From Endomicrobiia bacterium (lineage in GTDB: Bacteria > Elusimicrobiota > Endomicrobiia > DTEH01), in contig JANXDG010000077.1 in assembly GCA_025059805.1 (NCBI GenBank), positions 1-34,635 of the forward strand: DNA of 34,635 nucleotides. Reading direction: 5' to 3'. A program made the position numbers and the translations under genes. Numbering within the stretch: position 1 is the first letter of the stretch; each line of letters starts with the position of its first letter. A model generated the notes under the pieces. It had not been told where the DNA came from. It saw nothing but the letters and a program-made list of their open reading frames with translations, and made no database searches. This document shows positions 27,580-34,635 of this stretch, piece by piece.

Positions 27580-29574
27580 CTACTCTTCTTGTTGAGATTT
27601 ACTTCTTTGATATTCATCAATTAAAGGTTGAGCTAAGTGTGAAGGTAATTCTTCATAATGAGAAAGTCTCATCGTATACTTACCTGCACCTTTTGTTAAA
27701 CTACGCAAATCCATAGTGTATCCGTGCAACTCTGCTAACGGTACATAAGCTTTTATATTTTGATATTTACTTTCTTTCTCAAAAGAAAGTATCCTACCTC
27801 TCCTACTATTGATATCTCCAATTACATTACCAAGATATTCCTCTGGAATTCTTATCTCAACTTCCATTATTGGTTCTAATATACATGGTGAACCTTCTAA
27901 CACAGCTTTTTGTAATGCCATACGTGCTGCAATTTTAAATGCCATGTCAGAAGAATCTACTTCGTGGTATGAACCATCAAATAAAGTGACTTTAATATCC
28001 GTAACAGGGTAACCAGCAATAACTCCTTCTGCCATTTTTTCCAATACACCTTTTTCAACAGAAGGAATATAGTTTTTTGGTATTACTCCACCAAATATTT
28101 CATCAACAAATTCAAATCCTTTACCACGTTCTAAAGGCTCTACTCTTAGAAAGCAATGTCCGTATTGCCCCCTGCCACCGGATTGTCGTTTATATTTTCC
28201 TTCAGCTTCAACTTTTTTCTTAATCGTTTCTTTATATGGCACCCGAGGTTTGATAAGTTCAACATCTACGTTGTAACGAGATTTGATACGTTTTACTAAA
28301 ACTTCAAGTTGTGTAAAACCAATACCGGAAACAATCATCTGTCTAATTTCTGGATTATATTTAAATCTTATAGTTGGCTCTTCAAGCAAAACGTTACTAA
28401 AAGCATTACCAATCTTTTCCTCTTCACCTTTTGATTTTGCAATAACTGCCATATCAGTAAGTGGCTCCGGGAACTCAACTCTTTTAATCTTTTCTGCCAA
28501 GGAACCATCCTCTGCAAGAATATCATTTGTCCTTGTATCTTTAAGTTTTACTAACACACCTATATCACCAAAGGTTAATTCTGGTACCTCTATACGTTTC
28601 TTACCTTGTAGTAGCGACATCTGACCAACTCGCTCCGTAATATTTCTCGTTATATTTTTAATATCCATACCGTTTGTAAATTTCCCACTATAAACTTTTA
28701 TATAGTTCATCTGTCCCATACCAGGCTCACTCGTTGTCTTAAAAACTAACGCAGCCGCAGGCCCTTCCGCAGTAAATCCTTGTTTGTTAAGTTTTGATTG
28801 TGCAGAAATGAAGTTAGATGACACAAATTCCATTATTTCTTTTACCCCAGTTGTTTTTAACGCAGAACAGGAAAATAAAAGTCTAAAATCTTTAGATGTT
28901 TCATAACCACGTTTTATAGCAGCCAACAATTCATTTGTTTCAATCTTTTGATTATCTAAATATTTTTCCATTAAAGTTTCATCTAAACTTACAACATTTT
29001 CAAGGAATTTCTCATACAACGGATGGTCATAACTTGCTGATAAAAAGTTAAGAATTTCAAAATTACTTCCTGTATTTTTTGGTATGGTTATAGGTGTAAG
29101 ATTTAGCTCTGTTTTGTTTTCAACTTCTTTAAGTTTTTCTTCAAAATTGATATTTTCTTTATCAAACTTGTTTAGTACTACTATAAACGGAATACTATAT
29201 TGTTTTAACAATTCTATAAATTCTATTGTTTGCGCATCAGTAGCTGAATCTGCACTTAACATTAGTATTGCATTTTCAACTACAGAAGTCGCTGACATAA
29301 CTTCTCCAATAAAATCTGGGAAACCAGGTGTATCTATCAAATTTATCTTCTTATTATCATTATATTTAAAACTAACTACGGATAAACCAATTGACATCTG
29401 TCGTTCTATTTCTTCAGGCATATAATCAGAAATTGTGTTACCATCCTGTACTTTACCAAGTCTACTTGTCAAACCAGTAAGATATGCTATACTTTCTACA
29501 AAAGAAGTTTTACCTGATGCTGATGAACCAAAAATTCCTACATTAATAACTTCTGCTAAGCCCTTAGTTTGCAT
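27580..29574 (-). CDS. Elongation factor G-like GTPase (EF-G2-like subfamily)
   Basis: P-loop GIFGSSASGKTSF, G3 LIDTPGFPDF, G4 VLNKFDKE, domain IV GGRGQYGHCFLRVEP and C-terminal EF-G domain; SD GGAGGG. Confidence 0.92.
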   Translation of the reverse strand: MQTKGLAEVINVGIFGSSASGKTSFVESIAYLTGLTSRLGKVQDGNTISDYMPEEIERQMSIGLSVVSFKYNDNKKINLIDTPGFPDFIGEVMSATSVVENAILMLSADSATDAQTIEFIELLKQYSIPFIVVLNKFDKENINFEEKLKEVENKTELNLTPITIPKNTGSNFEILNFLSASYDHPLYEKFLENVVSLDETLMEKYLDNQKIETNELLAAIKRGYETSKDFRLLFSCSALKTTGVKEIMEFVSSNFISAQSKLNKQGFTAEGPAAALVFKTTSEPGMGQMNYIKVYSGKFTNGMDIKNITRNITERVGQMSLLQGKKRIEVPELTFGDIGVLVKLKDTRTNDILAEDGSLAEKIKRVEFPEPLTDMAVIAKSKGEEEKIGNAFSNVLLEEPTIRFKYNPEIRQMIVSGIGFTQLEVLVKRIKSRYNVDVELIKPRVPYKETIKKKVEAEGKYKRQSGGRGQYGHCFLRVEPLERGKGFEFVDEIFGGVIPKNYIPSVEKGVLEKMAEGVIAGYPVTDIKVTLFDGSYHEVDSSDMAFKIAARMALQKAVLEGSPCILEPIMEVEIRIPEEYLGNVIGDINSRRGRILSFEKESKYQNIKAYVPLAELHGYTMDLRSLTKGAGKYTMRLSHYEELPSHLAQPLIDEYQRSKSQQEE

Positions 29575-30472
29575 AAGTTTCCCTCCTTAGAATTTTGTTA
29601 AACAGATTACTAGCTATTTTCTTATCTTTTAAAATTTGTCTTCTTAATTCTATCAAAGTATTAAATTTTCTTTCATCTCTAATTTTCCTCAATGGTCTAA
29701 AGCTTACTTTCCCAATCTTACGAATTTCAAAATCGTTGTTAATAATATGAATTTCTATTAAGAAATTTCTACCATCAACGGTTGGACGAAATCCAAAATT
29801 TGCTACTGAATAATATTCAATATCTGCTATTTTGCATATCCCAGCTATTACACCCTTAGGTAATATTAAACTATCATCAGTTAAAACATTAATTGTTGGC
29901 ACACCTATTAAAGAACCAACCTTTCTACCTTCAACTACCTCACCTGTAATATAATAATTCCTACCTAACATTTTCTCAACTAAACAGAAATCACCAGCTA
30001 AAATTTTTTGCCTAATCACAGAAGATGACACAGAATATAATTTGTGTTCATCAGAAATAGTATAGTCGTCAATAATTATAGAAGCTATCTTATATTTCTT
30101 GCATAGTTTACTTAATAGATGAATATCTGCAGCGGCTTGCTTACCAAACCTAAAGTCTCTACCTGAAACAACAACGAATATATTTTTTTTAACAATATAT
30201 TTTTCAAAAAATTCTGATGGTGATAAGTTTTTAATTTCACTAAAATTTAGGACAAAAATTTTATCAATATTAAAATTTTTAAGAAGTTTTACTTTTTCTT
30301 CAATTGTAGTAATAAAACCATAGTTTAACTTTGCTACCTCGTTAAAAGTATAAACTATTGAATTTAATCCATTATTTCGTTGTATATCACGAACAATAGA
30401 TAACAGTGCCTGATGGCCTAAGTGGACACCGTCAAAAAATCCTATTGTACAAACATACTTAGTATTAGCCAT
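29564..30472 (-). CDS. ribF: Bifunctional riboflavin kinase/FMN adenylyltransferase
   Basis: CTIGFFDGVHLGHQALL, VVSGRDFRFGKQAAAD, riboflavin-kinase domain GEVVEGRKVGSLIGVPTINV and NFGFRPTVDG. Confidence 0.93.
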   Translation of the reverse strand: MANTKYVCTIGFFDGVHLGHQALLSIVRDIQRNNGLNSIVYTFNEVAKLNYGFITTIEEKVKLLKNFNIDKIFVLNFSEIKNLSPSEFFEKYIVKKNIFVVVSGRDFRFGKQAAADIHLLSKLCKKYKIASIIIDDYTISDEHKLYSVSSSVIRQKILAGDFCLVEKMLGRNYYITGEVVEGRKVGSLIGVPTINVLTDDSLILPKGVIAGICKIADIEYYSVANFGFRPTVDGRNFLIEIHIINNDFEIRKIGKVSFRPLRKIRDERKFNTLIELRRQILKDKKIASNLFNKILRRETYAN

Positions 30473-30478
30473 AACACT

Positions 30479-31477
30479 TTAAAACATACTTTTCAAAGTT
30501 CTAACAATTTCTCTTTTTGCTTCCTCAATTGTACAATTCAGGGTAGCTCCCGCTGCAAATTTATGTCCTCCGCCAGACCATAAACGTGCAATTTTTTCAA
30601 CGTTTATACTGTCAGATCTCAAACTCACTCTCACTGTGCCATCCTTCTGTTCCTTTAGAAAAATTCCTACGTTCACTCCGGCTACATTCATAGGGTAGTT
30701 TACAAAGTCTTCCGTATCTTTAATTGTAGTATTTGTAGTTTCAAACATTTCGTTTGTTGCAAATATGATACCTACTTTATATTTTTTACCTAAATTTATA
30801 ACTTCTAATGTTGACAAAACTTTACCAAGCAATATTATACTGTTATATGAACGTTGCCTGTAAATATTTTTGTATACTTCATAAGGGTCAACACCATATG
30901 ATAACAGTTTCATTGCTGTATAAAAACTGAACTGATTTGTATTTCCCCACTGGAACATACCTGTATCAGTTACCAATCCTACGTATAAACATAGTGCGAT
31001 CTCGTTGTCAAATTTAACTTTGTTTGAACGGTTAAATATGTCAAAAACCATTTCAGCACATGAAGCATATTCTGGATAAACAATATCCAAATCATAAATT
31101 TCTTTTTTATCTCCGTTATTAAAATGGTGATCAATTTTTATAATACGCTTAAGTTGAGAAATATCAATAATATTGCCTGCCCGTGAAATATTAGAGCATT
31201 CCATGATAATACCCAAATCGAACTTTTTGTTTATTTTTGTAGTGAATAAAATCTTATTATAAGAAGGTATGAAGTTGAAATTAATTTTTGGAGGTTCAAC
31301 AAAACATATATCAATTTTTTTATCTCGGAAAGTTTTCTTTATACCTAAATATATTGCAAGAGAACTACCAATGACATCCGCATCAGGATTGACATGTCCA
31401 GTAATAAACATTGTTTTTGACTTTGCGATGATACTAAAAAATTTTCGTATTTCACTACTGGTGATTCTTTTCTTCAT
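30479..31477 (-). CDS. nrnA: DHH/DHHA1 phosphoesterase, NrnA-like (nanoRNase/pAp phosphatase)
   Basis: FITGHVNPDADVIGSSLAI, IIKIDHHFNNG, C-terminal RVSLRSDSINVEKIARLWSGGGHKFAAGA. Confidence 0.9.
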   Translation of the reverse strand: MKKRITSSEIRKFFSIIAKSKTMFITGHVNPDADVIGSSLAIYLGIKKTFRDKKIDICFVEPPKINFNFIPSYNKILFTTKINKKFDLGIIMECSNISRAGNIIDISQLKRIIKIDHHFNNGDKKEIYDLDIVYPEYASCAEMVFDIFNRSNKVKFDNEIALCLYVGLVTDTGMFQWGNTNQFSFYTAMKLLSYGVDPYEVYKNIYRQRSYNSIILLGKVLSTLEVINLGKKYKVGIIFATNEMFETTNTTIKDTEDFVNYPMNVAGVNVGIFLKEQKDGTVRVSLRSDSINVEKIARLWSGGGHKFAAGATLNCTIEEAKREIVRTLKSMF

Positions 31478-31820
31478 CCTTAATTTTGTCCAAAATAGAA
31501 ATCACACGTAACGATTTCTCAAGAAATTTGTCATACCTAAAATCAATGTCAATCGCATGTTTTAGTGTAACTCTTCTACATAACTCTTTACGGATAAAAC
31601 CTTTAGCTGATTCAAACATTGACTCCACATTCTCGCTATGCTCATCTTTATTCATCACAGTGTAGTAAATTTTTGCATTACGTAAATCATCAGTAATTTC
31701 TACTTCTGTCACAGTAACATACTTTGCTCTCGGATCTTTAAGTGATGAAATAATCTTTGCTACTTCTCTATGTACAAGTTTCTTAATTCTGTCTGCTCTT
31801 TGGTAAGGATGTGATTTCAT
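31455..31820 (-). CDS. rbfA: Ribosome-binding factor A
   Basis: RADRIKKLVHREVAKIISSLKDPRAKYVTVTEVEITDDLRNAKIYYTV; follows infB. Confidence 0.93.
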   Translation of the reverse strand: MKSHPYQRADRIKKLVHREVAKIISSLKDPRAKYVTVTEVEITDDLRNAKIYYTVMNKDEHSENVESMFESAKGFIRKELCRRVTLKHAIDIDFRYDKFLEKSLRVISILDKIKDEEKNHQ

Positions 31821-31824
31821 GAAA

Positions 31825-33894
31825 TTATTTTACAACAACTTGATAACATTCTATTAAATCACCCTCTTTGATATCTTCCATCCCTTCCAACCGAATACCG
31901 CATTCAAACCCTTGTTGTATCTCTTTCACATCGTCTTTAAAATGTTTTAGTGATATTATTCTGCTGTCTATTATAATATTACCACCACGAATAAGCCTTG
32001 CCCGTGCATTACGTAAAATTGATCCTTCTTCAACATAACAACCAGCAATTTTACCAACCTTTGAAATTTCAAAAATCTTTTTTACTCTTGCACGACCTAA
32101 AACTTCTTCTACTTCTTTTTTTACTTCCATCCTTTGTAGAATTTTTCTTACATCGTCAATTAGCTCATATATTATCCTATAAATTCTGATTTCAACACCG
32201 TCAATTTTTGCGCGTTGTGATGCCTGTAAACTTGATTTCACATTGAATCCTAAAATAACAGCATTACTTGCAGCTGCTAGTAAAACATCTGATTCACTTA
32301 TCTCACCTACTGAGATATGGATTATCTTAAGTTCAGGTAAGGATGGATTAGATTTAACTTCTTCAGCAATAGCTTCAAGCATTTTTTGTATCGCGTCAGA
32401 TGAACCTTGGGTATCAGTTTTAACTACAATGGAAAGTAGATTGCTTTTACCAGAAATTATGTCTTCAATAGCACGGTGAGCTTTTATTTTAGCTGCTTGT
32501 AATTTACGTTCATGTTCAATCTCTTCATAAATTTTTCTTGCTTCTTTCTCATTAGCGACAACTTTTAATGTATCACCTGCAGAAGCAGGTACTTCGAAAC
32601 CTACGATTTCTGCAGGTTCACCCGGGATAAGTTCAGTGAGCCGTTCACCGTTCTCATTAAACATCGCTCTAACTTTACCATATGAATAACCACAAACAAA
32701 ACTATCACCATTTTTAAGTTTACCTTTGTTAACAATTACAGTTCCAACAAAACCTCGTTTAGAATCAAGTTTAGTTTCAACAACAGTTGCTTCACAGGGA
32801 ACATCTATCGGAACATATAGTTCTAACAACTCAGCCCGTAGTAAGATTGTTTCTAACAATTTATCTATATTGATGTTATTTCTGGCTGAGATTGGGACAA
32901 AATCAATCTCGCCACCCCAGTCCTTCGGAACCAAACCTAATTTACTACATTGTTGTTTCACACTGTTAACATCACACTGCGGTAAATCAATTTTGTTCAC
33001 AGCGACAATTATTGGCACGTTTGCTGCTTTAGCATGGTCAATTGCTTCTAAAGTTTGAGGTTTTATACCTTCATCACCAGCAATTACAAGTACCACAATA
33101 TCAGTAACTTTTGCTCCACGTGCTCTTATCGCAGAAAACGCTTCATGCCCCGGTGTATCAATAAACGTAATATCACCCTTTGATGTTTTTACTTTATATG
33201 CTCCAATATGTTGAGTTATTGCACCATATTCTTTAGCAACAATATTTGTTTTTCTTATCGAATCTAAAAGTGTTGTCTTTCCATGGTCAACATGACCCAT
33301 TACTGTAACAACAGGAACTTTTTTTATCCATCCAGGAGGAATCTCTTTCTTAGGCAGTTCAACCTCAACGGCAGTTGTTGGCGTAGTTTCTACAGTAACA
33401 ACAGTGGTGTCTGCTAAACCAGTGGAAGGTTTTTGTTCTAATGTCTCTACAGGTTTTTCTTCAGTCTCTATAAATTCAACATCATATCCAAAATGGTCAA
33501 GTACAAGCTGTATCGCATCGCGGTCCGTTACAACTTGATCTGGTGAAACAAAAATCCCTAATGACAAAAACTCCGCTGTTATTTTTGAAACAGGTTGTTG
33601 AATTTTTTCTGAGATTTCTTTTGAAGAAACGCCAGTAGAAGGTAATTTAATAATATTGCGCTTAGGTTTCGTGACTCGTTTTACTTCTACTACTGGAACT
33701 TCTACAGATTTCTTCTTTTTAGTAATTTTAGGTTTTTTTTCAGTAGTTGTTTTCTTTATTTTTTTCTGTTTCCCTGTTACTTTACTAATTGTCTTATCAG
33801 ATTTCTTACGGACAATTTTATCTTTTTTTACTATCTCTTCCTTATGTACTGCGATCTTTTGTTTTTCTTTACGTTTATTATTACTTTTCTTCAT
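31825..33894 (-). CDS. infB: Translation initiation factor IF-2
   Basis: [53 protein letters not shown]; Lys-rich N-terminus. Confidence 0.98.
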   Translation of the reverse strand: MKKSNNKRKEKQKIAVHKEEIVKKDKIVRKKSDKTISKVTGKQKKIKKTTTEKKPKITKKKKSVEVPVVEVKRVTKPKRNIIKLPSTGVSSKEISEKIQQPVSKITAEFLSLGIFVSPDQVVTDRDAIQLVLDHFGYDVEFIETEEKPVETLEQKPSTGLADTTVVTVETTPTTAVEVELPKKEIPPGWIKKVPVVTVMGHVDHGKTTLLDSIRKTNIVAKEYGAITQHIGAYKVKTSKGDITFIDTPGHEAFSAIRARGAKVTDIVVLVIAGDEGIKPQTLEAIDHAKAANVPIIVAVNKIDLPQCDVNSVKQQCSKLGLVPKDWGGEIDFVPISARNNINIDKLLETILLRAELLELYVPIDVPCEATVVETKLDSKRGFVGTVIVNKGKLKNGDSFVCGYSYGKVRAMFNENGERLTELIPGEPAEIVGFEVPASAGDTLKVVANEKEARKIYEEIEHERKLQAAKIKAHRAIEDIISGKSNLLSIVVKTDTQGSSDAIQKMLEAIAEEVKSNPSLPELKIIHISVGEISESDVLLAAASNAVILGFNVKSSLQASQRAKIDGVEIRIYRIIYELIDDVRKILQRMEVKKEVEEVLGRARVKKIFEISKVGKIAGCYVEEGSILRNARARLIRGGNIIIDSRIISLKHFKDDVKEIQQGFECGIRLEGMEDIKEGDLIECYQVVVK

Positions 33895-34635
33895 CCTTTT
33901 TCTCTTTTACAGCAGAAGTATTACTTTCCTTTGCTAATTCAACTTTAATATTCCACCCTGTAATTTCTTCCGCCAAGTTGATATTGATATTGTTTTTACT
34001 AGTGACAACAGTATCATATATGTTCTGAGGAAGATACACTTTTGCAATTTTTTTCTCTTGATCAACAAGTTCAGTCCTTACTGGCTTCCATGGAGAAAGT
34101 GAAAAAGTAATAAATTTCTCAACATCTTCAGTGTATGGAATAAGATCAATCCTCTCACCCTGAAGTTCGTCAATGATAGGTTTTATCCTAACACCTCTTA
34201 CACCTACACATGAACCAACAGGGTCAACCTTTGGATTGTTAGATTTTAACACAATTTTTGTTCTATATCCTGCAGCACGTGCAATCTTTACAATTTCGAT
34301 TGTCCCATCTTTAATCTCTGGTATTTCTGCTTCAAATAATTTTTTAACAAAATCAGTATCAAAACGTGATGCTATAACTATCACACCCTTTTTTCTCTTT
34401 TCTACATCTTTTATTAATACTTTTATATTTTGTCCTACTCTAAGTTTTTCTTTAAAAACTTGTTCCCGTTGTGGTAATATACCTTCAACTTTACCCAAGT
34501 CTAGTATTATGTTTTTACCTTGTATTGCATATACTGACGCTGTGGTAATTTCTCCAATCTTTGATTCGTATTCTTGATATATATTTTTTTTATAACTTTC
34601 ACGAAGTTTCTGTGTGAGAACTTTTTTTGCAACCT
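33881..34635 (-). CDS. nusA: Transcription termination/antitermination factor NusA (5' end beyond window)
   Basis: Frame stays open to the window edge (VAKKVLTQKLRESYKKNIYQEYESKIGEITTASVYAIQGKNIILDLGKVEGILP...); S1 and KH regions (DPVGSCVGVRGVRIKPIIDELQGERIDLIPY). Confidence 0.95.
   Translation of the reverse strand, partial: VAKKVLTQKLRESYKKNIYQEYESKIGEITTASVYAIQGKNIILDLGKVEGILPQREQVFKEKLRVGQNIKVLIKDVEKRKKGVIVIASRFDTDFVKKLFEAEIPEIKDGTIEIVKIARAAGYRTKIVLKSNNPKVDPVGSCVGVRGVRIKPIIDELQGERIDLIPYTEDVEKFITFSLSPWKPVRTELVDQEKKIAKVYLPQNIYDTVVTSKNNININLAEEITGWNIKVELAKESNTSAVKEKKDEEK

Noticed and set aside
33656-33894. Lys-rich low-complexity start of infB as a possible separate regulatory protein
   Set aside because: A basic, low-complexity N-terminal extension is normal for bacterial IF-2.
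213-34577. Plus-strand ORFs of about 62-134 aa in the supplied track
   Set aside because: All lie antisense inside convincing minus-strand genes; low-complexity translations, no domain motifs, no convincing SD. Treated as spurious.
1-34635. Mobile elements or defence islands
   Set aside because: No transposase, integrase, restriction, toxin-antitoxin or phage motif was recognised; the window is a co-oriented housekeeping and envelope gene array.

Overview
AT-rich bacterial chromosomal window. Every credible gene lies on the minus strand. In transcription order, from window right to left: nusA (5' part cut off by the window edge), infB, rbfA, nrnA-like DHH phosphoesterase, ribF, an atypical EF-G-like GTPase, an LpoB-like lipoprotein, a GalE-like epimerase, two tandem O-antigen ligase/polymerase-TPR fusions, a cold-shock protein with a strong promoter and structured leader, a small two-TM ORF, a 1019-aa SLC5 transporter-STAC-GGDEF-HD-GYP fusion, secA, lnt, an LMW phosphatase, a 1958-aa FN3-repeat surface protein, a PorV-like barrel-LysM chimera, a histidine-kinase-like protein apparently lacking its H-box His, a TPR/TM/propeller-like protein, a cyclase-family protein, a TPR-SpoIID protein and tRNA-Ser(CGA). 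The best candidate for an undescribed system is the transporter-STAC-c-di-GMP fusion, together with its small upstream two-TM ORF and structured intergenic RNA. The second candidate is the cluster of FN3 giant protein, PorV-LysM, degenerate kinase and TPR protein. No CRISPR array, prophage, transposase or recognisable defence system was seen. The taxon cannot be fixed from the sequence alone; gene content suggests a diderm bacterium (Lnt, LpoB-like, PorV-like), possibly a little-studied candidate lineage.
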